Positions 7,555-17,373 are shown, counted from the stretch's first letter. The stretch is 64,000 bases of DNA from DAISJI01 sp964559835 (GCA_964559835.1 CAZLJE010000027.1:1-64000), one strand, 5' to 3'. Notes: a model not told the origin generated them from the letters alone. Made by a program: numbers and translations.

Positions 7555-8904
7555 ATGCAGAAACCGCCGCGCAGCTTCTGGCAGATCTTCAACATGAGTT
7601 TCGGCTTTCTCGGCATCCAGTTCGGCTGGGGGCTGCAGATGGCCAATATGAGCGCTATCTACGAATACCTTGGCGCGCGCGCCGATCAGATACCCATCCT
7701 CTGGCTCGCGGCGCCGCTCACTGGCTTGTTAGTGCAGCCGCTCATCGGTCACGCCAGCGACCACACATGGAATCGGCTGGGCCGGAGGCGTCCATACTTC
7801 CTGACAGGAGCCATTCTCAGTTCTATTGCCCTGGTGCTCATGCCGCGTTCTTCCGCTTTATGGATGGCGGCGGGGTTGCTCTGGGTGCTGGACGCATCGA
7901 TCAACATCAGCATGGAACCGTTTCGCGCCTTCGTTGCGGACCTGCTGCCGGAGGAGCAGCGCACGCGCGGCTTCGCCATGCAGAGTTTGTTCATCGGACT
8001 CGGTGCCGTAGTCGCTTCCATGCTGCCGTCGCTGATGACCAATGTCTTCCACCTGGGGGGCGCCTCGGCACAGGGGATTCCGGCGACGGTTCGTCTCTCT
8101 TTCTACATCGGCGCCGCGGCGTTTTTCGGCGCTGTGCTTTGGACGATCCTGACGACGAAAGAGTATCCGCCAGAAAACATCGAGGAGTCCCGCCGCGCCC
8201 AACGGGAGAAGAAGAATCTAATCATTCGCGCGACCGAATCGTTCCGCGAGATCTCGCAAGCGATCGCCGAGATGCCCGCGACCATGCGTCAACTGGCATG
8301 GACCCAGATCTGCACCTGGCTCGGACTGTTCTGTATGTGGCTGTACTTCCCGGTGGCAGTCGCGCGCAACGTGTTTGGCGCTACCGATCCGTCGTCACCG
8401 CTTTATACGCGCGGCGTCGAGTGGGCCGGCAACTGCTTCGCGTGGTATTCCGCGATTTGTTTCCTATTCTCGTTCGCGCTGCCGTCGGTGGCGCGCGCCC
8501 TTGGACGCCGCGGCGCCCACAGTGCTTGCCTGATCTGCGGCGCGGCGGGCCTGATCTCCGTCGGCTTCGTCCACAACCAGTATCTTCTCCTCTTGTCGAT
8601 GACGGGGGTCGGCATCGCCTGGGCCAGCATCCTGTCCATGCCCTACTCGATCCTCGCCGGGGCGCTGCCCGCGAACCGCGTCGGCATCTACATGGGCATC
8701 TTCAATTTCTTTATCGTGATCCCCGAAATCATCGCCTCGCTTGGCTTCGGGTGGGTGATGGGGCACTTGCTGAACAACAACCGGCTAGGGGCGGTCGTGG
8801 CAGGCGGTGTCTTTCTCATCCTGGCCGCGGCTCTCATGGCGCGCGTAGAGGACGTCACCGCAAACCAACGCGAACTCGCGCCCGCAGCGGCTGCTGGACA
8901 CTAA
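7555..8904 (+). CDS. MFS sugar transporter, SLC45/maltose-permease-like
   Basis: A 449-residue inner-membrane carrier with about twelve hydrophobic segments. The loop SDHTWNRLGRRRPYFLTGA is the signature of the SLC45/glycoside-cation symporter group, which takes up sucrose, maltose or related disaccharides with protons. The start ATG follows GAGGACCC. It diverges from the GH31 gene and precedes the TonB receptor/GH13 pair, so it is the likely inner-membrane uptake step for glucose or maltose released by those enzymes. Substrate is inferred from the neighbours. Confidence 0.85.
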   Translation: MQKPPRSFWQIFNMSFGFLGIQFGWGLQMANMSAIYEYLGARADQIPILWLAAPLTGLLVQPLIGHASDHTWNRLGRRRPYFLTGAILSSIALVLMPRSSALWMAAGLLWVLDASINISMEPFRAFVADLLPEEQRTRGFAMQSLFIGLGAVVASMLPSLMTNVFHLGGASAQGIPATVRLSFYIGAAAFFGAVLWTILTTKEYPPENIEESRRAQREKKNLIIRATESFREISQAIAEMPATMRQLAWTQICTWLGLFCMWLYFPVAVARNVFGATDPSSPLYTRGVEWAGNCFAWYSAICFLFSFALPSVARALGRRGAHSACLICGAAGLISVGFVHNQYLLLLSMTGVGIAWASILSMPYSILAGALPANRVGIYMGIFNFFIVIPEIIASLGFGWVMGHLLNNNRLGAVVAGGVFLILAAALMARVEDVTANQRELAPAAAAGH

Positions 8905-8984
8905 GAAACCAGCGACGAATTGGCGGGATCAGTAGGGAATTGATCCGTCTGTGTCCATGTATATCCTTGCGCAGCTTGGGTCTA

Positions 8985-10235
8985 TTAATGCCGTCTGCGG
9001 ATGGCAACCAGGTCGCTCTCGACCGGCACTCCACGTTTGATCTTCACGTGCAGCAGCGCTTCAAATGGCTCGAGGTCGCGTCCTTTCGGGATGGCGAGCC
9101 GCGACAACAGGTCCGTGACCGAATTCTCCCGAGACACGTATTCCACAGCTCCCTGCGTCCCGAAGGTAGTGGTGCCCGCCAGGATCATCACCGAGCGCGC
9201 CGGATTCAGCCCCGGCATATATCCGATGACGGCGTAGTCGTCGGTCAGAGGGGTTCCGGACGGACTTGCTACGAACTCGGCCGACTCGCCGGGTGTTGGG
9301 TGGACGTTCACCACCCCGAGATCGCCTTTGCGCGGCCCGGACTTAACCCGCTGGAATACAAACTCCTTCGTGTTCGGAATGTCCTGGAGCGTCAGGTTTT
9401 CCGAAGGCGACCCAACAAAGATCAGGTCGTTATTCTGGGCGTCGTCGAGCGAAAACAGGCTCCCGCGCTTAATCCGGACCTGGCGGTGGATCTGGGCAAA
9501 GGCCTCGTCGAGGCTGTGGATCGCCAGCACCTCTCCGACGCCGGTGTAATGGTCCCACACGCTGGCGTTCATGTCCTTCGCGGCGTTGTAATAACGCATT
9601 CCGGTCTCGGGCCTACCGACGAACGCCGCGTTACTGAAGATGACCCATGGTTCTTCCGGCCCCACAAGAAACCGCTTCCATAAAGTTTGCAGTGCCGGAG
9701 AGGAAGGCGGATTGGCTTTGCCGGCCGACGCACTTGCCGCGGGATCGTTGATTTGCAGGTCGACAAGCACCGCGACGGAAGCAATCAGCAAGACGAGCAC
9801 GATCGCAAATAGCATTGCCCATGGCTTCGAACGAAATCTGCTCGAAGCCGACTGCGACTGGAAGACCGGAGCGGTCGTCGCCTGCGCATCACCGTTGGTG
9901 TGCTCGCGAAAGGCAAGGGCATAGCTGCCCTTGGGCAATTCCAGAAGGATTGGATCTTTCGCCCCCTCTGAGGCGTAGTACTCAGCCAACTTCGCGCGCA
10001 ACCGACCAGCCTGCACTCGTACGACCGAATCGGCCTGTGGATCGAAGTCCGCCGGCCTGCCCAGCACCTCGGTAGCAATGTGGTACTCCTTAATGTGTTC
10101 GCCCGGGTGTTCCTGCGCGTGCTTGGCCAGATACTGCAGCAACCGGCACAGTGACTCTGAACCGTGGAGCACGGTCCCGCTCACGATCCTTTCCACCTGC
10201 TTCGAAACTTGGTCCCGGTGGTGCATCGGGAGCAT
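8985..10235 (-). CDS. Membrane-anchored winged-helix regulator
   Basis: About 416 residues from ATG 10235 (an ATG at 10262 would overlap the repeat-rich promoter). The N-terminal 100 residues contain a winged-helix-like region (IKEYHIATEVLGR, DSVVRVQAGRLRAKLAEYY, PKGSYALAF) of the OmpR/CadC C-terminal type. A proline/serine linker and one transmembrane segment (AMLFAIVLVLLIASVAVLV) follow, then about 230 extracytoplasmic residues of unknown fold. This architecture suggests direct sensing outside and DNA binding inside, as in CadC. It is divergent from the TonB receptor at 10426 and is the best candidate regulator of the alpha-glucan block. Confidence 0.75.
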   Translation of the reverse strand: MLPMHHRDQVSKQVERIVSGTVLHGSESLCRLLQYLAKHAQEHPGEHIKEYHIATEVLGRPADFDPQADSVVRVQAGRLRAKLAEYYASEGAKDPILLELPKGSYALAFREHTNGDAQATTAPVFQSQSASSRFRSKPWAMLFAIVLVLLIASVAVLVDLQINDPAASASAGKANPPSSPALQTLWKRFLVGPEEPWVIFSNAAFVGRPETGMRYYNAAKDMNASVWDHYTGVGEVLAIHSLDEAFAQIHRQVRIKRGSLFSLDDAQNNDLIFVGSPSENLTLQDIPNTKEFVFQRVKSGPRKGDLGVVNVHPTPGESAEFVASPSGTPLTDDYAVIGYMPGLNPARSVMILAGTTTFGTQGAVEYVSRENSVTDLLSRLAIPKGRDLEPFEALLHVKIKRGVPVESDLVAIRRRH

Positions 10236-10425
10236 GTTAAACGCATGTAACGTGCGTAACAAGTGGTTGAAACACCTAGGTTTGTGCGTGTAACCGTGTC
10301 AAACGGGTTGAAACTTACATTCTCCGTCGACCGGCCTCAGATTGTCCGGTCAATTCCGGAAGACCGAATGACGCCACTCGTTCGCCGCGATGCAAAACGC
10401 CAGGCCGGTGTTTAAAGGAAAAACT
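10236..10425. promoter_or_regulatory. Divergent promoter region with repeated operator-like blocks
   Basis: A composite block is present twice. GTGCGTAAC and GGTTGAAAC occur at 10252-10260 and 10265-10273; GTGCGTGTAAC and GGTTGAAAC occur at 10284-10294 and 10306-10314. The two GGTTGAAAC copies are 41 nt apart, about four helical turns. GTAAC-N4-GTAAC is visible at 10247-10260. The region separates the winged-helix regulator from the TonB receptor, so these are candidate binding sites for that regulator. Confidence 0.45.
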
Positions 10426-13400
10426 ATGACTTTCGCTCGCAGAATCCTCTCCCTGTTACTCGTTGTCAGTTTTTCAGTGTGCGGCTTCGCTCAGACTACC
10501 GCCGCTCGTTTGCAGGGTTCCGTCACCGACGCATCGGGCGCCCTCATTGCCGGCGCCACGGTTTCGGCCACGAACACGGCCACGAACCGCGCTGAGACCG
10601 TTCAGACCGATAGCACCGGGAACTATATATTTCCCTCGCTGTCCGCGGGCCCGTACAAACTGCAAGTGAAACAATCCGGATTCGCCAGCGTGGTGCAGGA
10701 AGTCACGCTTCAGACCCAGCAGATCGCGGCCGTTAATTTCACGCTCAAGGTCGGGCAAGCGACGGACACCGTGACGGTGACGGAAGATGCGCCTCTCGTT
10801 GAATCCACCAGTTCGGCTCTGAGCAGCGTGGTGACGGGCACTCAGATTGTGAATCTGCCGATCAATGGCCGCAACTTCACCGAGCTAGCTACCTTGGCGC
10901 CGGGCGTCACTCGTGGCGTCCAGGGCGGGCAGGCGACCGGCTCTGGAAACCAGGCTGAGACGTTCCGCAACGCCTCCAGCGGCGGCGGCTCGCTGTCCGT
11001 CAATGGACTGCGCCCGCAGAACAACAACTTCCTTCTCGATGGCGTCGATAATAACGAGTCGCTCGTCAATACCATCATTTTCTTCCCGCCAGCCGAGGCG
11101 ATTCAAGAATTCCGCGTAGACACCAGCGTAGCGCCCGCCGAGTTCGGCCGTGCCGGCGGCGGCGTTGTGAACACCGCCATCAAGTCCGGAACCAACACAT
11201 GGCATGGGAGCGCCTTTGAGTTCCTCCGCAACAATCATCTGGACGCCACGCCGTATTTCAACCAGACCAGGCCGCAATTCCGGCGCAACCAGTTCGGCGG
11301 CACCCTTGGTGGCGCGGTTATCAAAAACAAGCTGTTCGTCTTTGGCGATTACCAGGGGCTTCGCCAATTCCAACCGTTGGGACAGGATCGCGCTACGGTT
11401 CCCACTGACTTGATGCGCAAGGGGAACTTCTCCGAGCTATTGACGTTGTCCACTCCGATCCTGATTACAAACCCGGTCACTCATGCCGCGTTCGCCGGCA
11501 ATATCATCGATCCGACCTTGATCATCAAGCCGGGCCAGAATTACCTCAACGCATATCCGGAACCGAACGTCGCGGGCAGCAACCCGCTGTGCGGTCAGGT
11601 CAACGCGAACGGCGTTTGTATCAAACAGAACTACGTCGTCAACCGCAACAACATCCAACACTACAACGACTTCGACGTTCGCGTTGATTACCTCTTGCGC
11701 CAGCAGGACACCATTTTTGGCCGCTACAGCTACGGCAAGGACTACGAGACTGCCAGCTCCCGCCTGCCGAATCTTCCCGCTGGATTCGGCTCAGGCACGC
11801 AGCAAGCTTACCCGCGCTCCTTCGTGTTAGGCGAAACCCACACGTTTTCAGGAAATATGGTCAATGAGTTCCGCTTCGGTTGGATCCACACCGAGATGGG
11901 CTACACTCCGCCGTTCCAGAACCAGGCCCTCGCGCAGAACCTCGGCATTCCCAACGCTAATACCAGTTCGGTGCTTGGCGGCGGCGCCCTGATAGGCGGT
12001 TACAACGATCAGTTGGAGTACACCGGGGACTACGGCCCGTACATCGTGCCCGAACAGACGTGGAACTTCTCTGACAGCGTCTCCTGGACCCACGGCCAGC
12101 ACACGTTTAAGTTCGGCGGCAACGTCATGCGGCGGCAGGTGAATCTGTTCCGTCCGAAAGCCGGCAAAGGGTATTTCTTCCTGTTCGGCAATGGCGGCGG
12201 CCAGAGCCCGACCGGGTATGAAGTCTCCGATATCCTGGCCGGATTCATGAACAACTACCAGGTCGGCCCCGCGCTTGGTTTCTCGCATACGCGGAATTGG
12301 GAGACGGGTTATTTCGCCCAGGACGATTGGCGAGTCACCCGGCGCCTCACTTTGAACCTGGGCATCCGCTACGACTTGTACACCTGGCCCAGCGAAACCA
12401 ATAACCTGCAAGCCAATTTCGTGATTCCGAATAGTTGCTTCGGCATTATCGGCACCACGACCCCTTGCACGGGTTCGCACCTGGTGTTGGCCGGTCAGAA
12501 CGGGGCCTCGGAAAGCCTGATCAATACCTCTAAACACGACTTTGCTCCCCGCCTGGGCTTTGCCTATGATCTGTTCGGGGACGGCAAGACGGTGCTCCGC
12601 GGCGGCTTCGGGATTTTCTATTTCCTCGATCGTGGCGGCATCGATAACCAACTGGCGCAGAACGCTCCGTTCTCCGGCGTCAGCACATACAACTACTCCG
12701 ACGGCTACCGCTTTAACCTCGCCGGCATCGCGGCGCAACAGACCGCCGGAAGCAACACCAACCCCAATCCGACGACCGCCGCAGCAACCGGCATGCCGGG
12801 GAAGGGACCCATCACCATCAATCTTGCTAACCCACAAAACGTGAGTCTGGTTTCCTATCCGGTCAACGACCGGACACCCTCCGCCCAGGAATGGAACCTG
12901 CAAATCCAGCGCCAATTGGGCTCCAATATGTCGGCCAGCGTTGGATATGTGGCCACTCACGGCGTTCACCTGATGACCCTCATCAACCTCAACCGGCAGG
13001 TCTACAATGCCGCTTCCGGAACGAAACCATTTCCGGGGTTGGGCGATGTCAACCTGAATGGCGCGGTCGGAAACTCGAACTATCACGCGTTGCAGGCGCA
13101 ATTGCAGCGCCGATTCGCGAATGGTCTTCAATTCCAGGCTTCGTACACCTGGTCCCACAATATCGACGATTCCCCCGGCACCCTTGACCAGCAAAGCGAT
13201 CGTGTCGACTGGTCGAACTTCGGCCACGAGCGGGCCAACTCCAATCTCGACATGCGTCACAACCTCATCATCAGCGGTCTTTACGAACTGCCCTTCGGCA
13301 AGGGACGCAGCTTTGGCCGCAACCTATCAGGTATTGCCAACGTCATCGCCGGCGGTTGGCAGATCAACCCCTCCCTCTCCATTCAGAGCGGCATGCCGTT

Positions 13401-13803
13401 TGACCTGATCAGCTCCTACCAAGGCCTGCGCACCCGTCCCGACCTGGTGGGCAGTCTCCACGAGCTTGGCAGCATCACCAAGTGGTTCGACACTACTGCA
13501 TTCAAGGACCCGCCGACCGTGAACATCGGTGGGACGGGGACCGTCTTCGCTCGTCCCGGCAATGCCCCACGCAATGCCTTCTTTGGGCCGGGCCACAGGC
13601 ACTTGGATGTTGCGTTGTTCAAGAATTTCAAAGTCACGGAGCGGTTCAATGCCCAGTTCCGCTCGCAGTTCTATAACGTCACCAATCACCCGCAGTTCGG
13701 TCAACCGAACGGCGACATCAGCAGCGGCGACTTTGGCACGGTGAAGAGCTCCACATTCACCGGAGAGCGCCAAATCGAAATGGCCCTGCGTATTTCGTTC
13801 TAG
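10426..13803 (+). CDS. Oar-like TonB-dependent receptor (alpha-glucan block)
   Basis: 1125 residues from the ATG at 10426, preceded by AAAGGA. A signal peptide (MTFARRILSLLLVVSFSVCG) leads into an N-terminal carboxypeptidase-regulatory-like beta domain (RLQGSVTDASGALIAGATV), then a plug (NLPINGRNFTELATLAPGV, NNFLLDGVDNN) and a long beta-barrel ending in aromatic RISF at the C-terminus, typical of outer-membrane insertion. This is the Oar/CarA-type family abundant in Acidobacteriota and thought to import large carbohydrates. It is followed by the GH13 gene after a hairpin, so maltooligosaccharide or starch fragments are the likely cargo. The substrate is inferred from context. Confidence 0.9.
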   Translation: MTFARRILSLLLVVSFSVCGFAQTTAARLQGSVTDASGALIAGATVSATNTATNRAETVQTDSTGNYIFPSLSAGPYKLQVKQSGFASVVQEVTLQTQQIAAVNFTLKVGQATDTVTVTEDAPLVESTSSALSSVVTGTQIVNLPINGRNFTELATLAPGVTRGVQGGQATGSGNQAETFRNASSGGGSLSVNGLRPQNNNFLLDGVDNNESLVNTIIFFPPAEAIQEFRVDTSVAPAEFGRAGGGVVNTAIKSGTNTWHGSAFEFLRNNHLDATPYFNQTRPQFRRNQFGGTLGGAVIKNKLFVFGDYQGLRQFQPLGQDRATVPTDLMRKGNFSELLTLSTPILITNPVTHAAFAGNIIDPTLIIKPGQNYLNAYPEPNVAGSNPLCGQVNANGVCIKQNYVVNRNNIQHYNDFDVRVDYLLRQQDTIFGRYSYGKDYETASSRLPNLPAGFGSGTQQAYPRSFVLGETHTFSGNMVNEFRFGWIHTEMGYTPPFQNQALAQNLGIPNANTSSVLGGGALIGGYNDQLEYTGDYGPYIVPEQTWNFSDSVSWTHGQHTFKFGGNVMRRQVNLFRPKAGKGYFFLFGNGGGQSPTGYEVSDILAGFMNNYQVGPALGFSHTRNWETGYFAQDDWRVTRRLTLNLGIRYDLYTWPSETNNLQANFVIPNSCFGIIGTTTPCTGSHLVLAGQNGASESLINTSKHDFAPRLGFAYDLFGDGKTVLRGGFGIFYFLDRGGIDNQLAQNAPFSGVSTYNYSDGYRFNLAGIAAQQTAGSNTNPNPTTAAATGMPGKGPITINLANPQNVSLVSYPVNDRTPSAQEWNLQIQRQLGSNMSASVGYVATHGVHLMTLINLNRQVYNAASGTKPFPGLGDVNLNGAVGNSNYHALQAQLQRRFANGLQFQASYTWSHNIDDSPGTLDQQSDRVDWSNFGHERANSNLDMRHNLIISGLYELPFGKGRSFGRNLSGIANVIAGGWQINPSLSIQSGMPFDLISSYQGLRTRPDLVGSLHELGSITKWFDTTAFKDPPTVNIGGTGTVFARPGNAPRNAFFGPGHRHLDVALFKNFKVTERFNAQFRSQFYNVTNHPQFGQPNGDISSGDFGTVKSSTFTGERQIEMALRISF

Positions 13804-13816
13804 TCGCGCAATCGAA

Positions 13817-13844
13817 TGGGGGCGGGTCTCCGGCTCCGCCCCCA
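13817..13844 (+). terminator. Hairpin after the TonB receptor
   Basis: A perfect 9-bp stem, TGGGGGCGG at 13817-13825 with CCGCCCCCA at 13836-13844, begins 13 nt past the receptor stop and is followed by CTCTTGTT. It may act as a partial terminator that lowers expression of the amylase gene downstream. Confidence 0.6.
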
Positions 13845-13902
13845 CTCTTGTTGACCTCCGCCCTCCCGCGGCCACGAACGCGAAGCCCAAACTGTGACTC
13901 TG

Positions 13903-15780
13903 ATGAAACGTAATTCCAATCCGGGTCTTACGGCGCTGTTCCTCTGCTTATTCGCGGTAATCGCCTGCATGCAGCCCGCTGACGCATGCGCCGCAGCGAA
14001 TCCTCGCGTGCAGAAGGTCGAGCCGCCCAACTGGTGGGTGGGCCTGCCACCCGCGAATCCCATGCTGTTGCTTACCGGTGACGGACTCGCGAACGCGCGC
14101 GTCTCCACTTCGTACCCGGGTGTCAGCATTGCGCGTACGCAGTCGAGCGCGAACGGCCATTACCTGTTCGTCTGGTTGCAGGTCGCGGACGCAGCGAAGC
14201 CTGGAACCGTTTCACTGGCGATTGCGACTGCAGCGGGGAACGCAACGCAGAAATTCCCGCTACTGTCGCGAGGTCCGGTAGCCGGCAAGTTCCAAGGCCT
14301 CACGCCCGACGATGTCGTCTACCTCATCATGCCCGACCGTTTTGCCGATGGCGATCCGTCGAACGACGAACCTGCTCCTGAGCTGCATACGTTCGATCGC
14401 AGCCGGGCCCGCGCCTGGCATGGCGGCGACCTCAAAGGCATTCGCGAACACCTCCAGTACCTGCACGATCTCGGCGTCACCGCCATCTGGATGACGCCTT
14501 TTTGGAAGAACGATTGGCACTCGGAAGATTTCAGCTATCACGGCTACCACGCCACCGATTTCTACCGCGTGGACGAACACCTCGGTACCCTTGCTGAATT
14601 ACAGGCGCTGACCGCCGAAGCGCACCGTCTCGGGATCAAGGTTGTCCTCGACTACGTCGTCAACCACACCGGCCCACACCATCCCTGGGCGACCGATCCC
14701 CCGTTACCTGACTGGCTCCACGGCACGCCGGAGAAGCACCTGAAACCCGAATACCACTTCAACGGCATCGTGGACCCGCACGCCTCCGAGCGCGAGTGGA
14801 TCAACGTCCTCGAGGGCTGGTTCGTCGACAAGTTGCCCGACCTCAATCCCGACAATCCGCAACTCGGGCAATACCTGTTGCAGAACGCCGAGTGGTGGAT
14901 GGAATCCTCTGGGCTCGACGCGTATCGGCTCGACACCTTTCCTTATTCCTCGCGCAAGTTCTGGAGCGGTTGGCACGACGGCATCTTCCTCGCCTACCCG
15001 CACACATTCAGCATTGGCGAGGTGATGGATTCGGACCCCGCAATCGTGTCGTTCTTTGACGGCGGACGCAAGCAGTGGGACGGCATTGATACCCATCTGT
15101 CCTCCGTCTTCGATTACCCGCTGGAATTCGCTCTCCGCGACGTGGTGCTAAAGAACGCGCCGGTCCAGCGGATGATTGACGTGCTGATGCGCGACTCGCT
15201 CTACCCTCATCCCGATCAACTTGTAACTTTCTTTGGCAATCACGATACCAGTCGCTTCATGAGCGCGCCGGGCGCCTCGCCGCGGAAATTGGAATCGATA
15301 CTCGATTTGGTGCTGACGCTCCGCGGCATACCTCAGCTCTATTACGGCGACGAGATTGGCATGGATGGCGCCAATGATCCCGATAATCGGCACGATTTTC
15401 CGGGTGGTTTCCCCGGCGATCCGCAGAATGCATTCACCGTCCAGGGACGCACGCCGGAGCAGCAGCAGATCTTCAGCCACTTCCAATCCATGCTTGGCTT
15501 GCGGCGCGACCACCCCGCACTGCGGCGCGGCAAACTGACCCACATCGGTTGGGACAAGACCTTCTACGCATTTCTTCGCGATGACGGCCACGAACGCCTG
15601 CTGGTCGTGTTCAACAACGAATCGCAGAAACAGGAGATAACCCTGCCGCTGCTCGATACACCTCTGGCGGATGCGGGCCGCGCAACCGCGCTGCTGAACA
15701 CCCCTCCCGCCGGCGTGCAGGAGCACATTCTGCACTGCACTGTACCGGCGAACTCCGTATCGATCTTCCGGATGGATTAA
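13903..15780 (+). CDS. Exported GH13 alpha-amylase / cyclomaltodextrinase-like
   Basis: 625 residues from ATG 13903 (GTG 13894 is an alternative). A hydrophobic export signal ends near ACMQPADACA. An N-terminal beta domain with KVEPPNWWVGLPPANPMLLL is typical of the cyclomaltodextrinase/neopullulanase group, followed by the (beta/alpha)8 barrel. Catalytic residues are the nucleophile Asp344 in YRLDTF, acid/base Glu373 in SIGEVMD and Asp448 in GNHDTSRF. A short C-terminal beta domain closes the protein. It probably cleaves alpha-1,4-glucans or cyclodextrins in the periplasm, feeding the GH31 enzyme and transporter nearby. Exact specificity is uncertain. Confidence 0.9.
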   Translation: MKRNSNPGLTALFLCLFAVIACMQPADACAAANPRVQKVEPPNWWVGLPPANPMLLLTGDGLANARVSTSYPGVSIARTQSSANGHYLFVWLQVADAAKPGTVSLAIATAAGNATQKFPLLSRGPVAGKFQGLTPDDVVYLIMPDRFADGDPSNDEPAPELHTFDRSRARAWHGGDLKGIREHLQYLHDLGVTAIWMTPFWKNDWHSEDFSYHGYHATDFYRVDEHLGTLAELQALTAEAHRLGIKVVLDYVVNHTGPHHPWATDPPLPDWLHGTPEKHLKPEYHFNGIVDPHASEREWINVLEGWFVDKLPDLNPDNPQLGQYLLQNAEWWMESSGLDAYRLDTFPYSSRKFWSGWHDGIFLAYPHTFSIGEVMDSDPAIVSFFDGGRKQWDGIDTHLSSVFDYPLEFALRDVVLKNAPVQRMIDVLMRDSLYPHPDQLVTFFGNHDTSRFMSAPGASPRKLESILDLVLTLRGIPQLYYGDEIGMDGANDPDNRHDFPGGFPGDPQNAFTVQGRTPEQQQIFSHFQSMLGLRRDHPALRRGKLTHIGWDKTFYAFLRDDGHERLLVVFNNESQKQEITLPLLDTPLADAGRATALLNTPPAGVQEHILHCTVPANSVSIFRMD

Positions 15781-16122
15781 AGAGGATGGTCAATCGGCTC
15801 GATGCGCGCCCCCATCAAGTCCATCGAGCAAGAAAGCGACAAAAACCCGCACCGACCTGAGGGGCCTCCAGCGCTCCCCCGGAGTTGCTCGGCATTCACA
15901 ACGTTATTCGCTCGAAAATATCGCGCAACGATATAAGATCTTGACTAACTCACGCTGCTGTATGATTTTTTTCTGCCTCGAACGTACGGTCGTCGCTTAA
16001 CGCTCGCGTGCTGCCATTTGGCTGCCAATAAGCGGAAAATCGGTGAAAAGATCAACAATTTACGGACAATCCTCCGACGGAAATGCCCAATAAAGTCAAC
16101 TACTTAGATTTGACTACCTAAA
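15781..16122. other. AT-richer gene-free stretch before the tRNA fragment
   Basis: About 340 nt with no credible gene. Composition is visibly richer in A/T than the flanks, notably around 15900-16120. It directly precedes the tRNA-Cys 3' fragment. An end-of-island region where an integrase might once have been is plausible, but no integrase motif can be read in any frame. Confidence 0.45.
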
Positions 16123-16170
16123 CTGCAAAACACGTTTATGCGCCCGGTTCGATTCCGGCCCGCGCCTCCA
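16123..16170 (+). pseudogene. 3' fragment of tRNA-Cys (attachment-site-like)
   Basis: The sequence from the anticodon loop (CTGCAAAA) through the T-arm (GGTTCGATTCC) and acceptor strand to the encoded CCA matches the 3' half of the tRNA-Cys copies at 170-243 and 4700-4774. The 5' half is missing, and the anticodon stem and variable region carry extra bases. It lies in the same orientation as the intact copies, as expected of an attR left by integration into a tRNA 3' end. Confidence 0.8.
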
Positions 16171-16219
16171 AAGTTCTGTCTCACCATCGATCCGTACTCC
16201 TCTGCTGCTGGTTGATGGA

Positions 16220-17239
16220 TTATCGGCTCACGACAACGATCATGAACGAATCGGGCTTCGCGGCCGGACGGCCTGTCGCTCCCTTCGGTTCTTCGAATTC
16301 CGCCGTCGGCAGGTAAATCTTATGCGTGCCTGGATCGATGCCCATCGTTCTTGCTCCTCGAGGCGTGTTCACTTTCTGCACGACCTCGAACTTTCCCTTC
16401 GACTTTTCCGCGGCAACGGTTAGCGTGCCGTCCACAACGCTGGCGAACGCCTGACCGTCATCGAACTTGGTGGCATCCACGCCGGTGCCGATCGGCAGGT
16501 CGGCGAGCACCTTTCCATCATCCGCGCTCATGACGACCAGTTTTTGCGGCTTTCGGCAGCCGACGAACAGACGCCGGTTCTTCGTGTCCATTGCCATACC
16601 CACGGGAGAACCGCCGGGAGCCGTCGGCCAGCGTGACACCACTTTCCGCGCCGCGATATCGACCACAACTACTTCGTTCTTATCGACCAGGTTGATGTAT
16701 ACCTTGCCCTTGCCATCCGCGGCCAGGAACTCCGGTTTGCCGCCGAGGTCGATCGGCGCATCGATCTTCGCGGTCTTCGGATCGGCGTCAGCTCTCAGCG
16801 TCATCAGCGTTCCGCCGTCCCCCGACACAGCCAGAACAAGGCCGCTCGCGTCGTCGAAGATGATGCCGTCGGTGTCGGCTTGCGCGGCCACTGTACCCAG
16901 AACTGCATTCGACTTCAGGTCGAACATAACGATTGCGCCGTCGCCACCGCCGTCGCTGATGAAACCGCGTCCCGCCTTAGTCGCAATGGCAACTCCGTGG
17001 GCGCGCTTTTGTCCTGGAATATCACCAGTGACCTTGCCGGAAGATGCGTCAATGATCTGCGTGTGGGAGCTGCGCGGAACGTAGAGCCGATGCGTTTGCG
17101 GATCGACCGTCAGGTAGTCCCATCCTCCCGGACCGCCGATGTGGATGGTTCGTTCGGCCTTCCAACCCGTCTGGGCGATCAGCGGCATCGATGCGACAAC
17201 AAACATCAGAACGAACACAGCGGTTTTCACAGTACGCAT
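16220..17239 (-). CDS. YncE-like beta-propeller protein, exported
   Basis: 339 residues from the ATG at 17239 (MRTVKTAVFVLMFVVASMPL is the signal peptide). The rest is a string of about 40-residue beta-sheet repeats of the YVTN/YncE propeller type: GGWDYLTVDPQTHRLYVP, GKVTGDIPGQKRAHGVAI, TDGIIFDDASGLVLAVSG, PVGMAMDTKNRRLFVGCR, ARTMGIDPGTHKIYLPT. Such proteins act in the periplasm, usually as binding or scaffolding proteins with unknown ligands. It sits just outside the tRNA-Cys fragment and is followed on the same strand by no close partner. The ligand is unknown. Confidence 0.8.
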   Translation of the reverse strand: MRTVKTAVFVLMFVVASMPLIAQTGWKAERTIHIGGPGGWDYLTVDPQTHRLYVPRSSHTQIIDASSGKVTGDIPGQKRAHGVAIATKAGRGFISDGGGDGAIVMFDLKSNAVLGTVAAQADTDGIIFDDASGLVLAVSGDGGTLMTLRADADPKTAKIDAPIDLGGKPEFLAADGKGKVYINLVDKNEVVVVDIAARKVVSRWPTAPGGSPVGMAMDTKNRRLFVGCRKPQKLVVMSADDGKVLADLPIGTGVDATKFDDGQAFASVVDGTLTVAAEKSKGKFEVVQKVNTPRGARTMGIDPGTHKIYLPTAEFEEPKGATGRPAAKPDSFMIVVVSR

Positions 17240-17373
17240 GTCTCTTCCTCGTGGGTGCAAAATTATTTTTCGGACGGCAGGGATTTAGCCGTGCCGCGCC
17301 GAAGCCGTCCCGTACGCGCCTCTAGTCGCTGAGGGGCGCGCACCCGGCAGCGGATACTTATTCCTGAACACGT

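Noticed and set aside
7555..9683. A 712-codon plus-strand frame covering the transporter
   Set aside because: It is a shifted frame over the transporter and the opposite regulator gene; the 449-residue frame has the membrane segments and the SLC45 signature.
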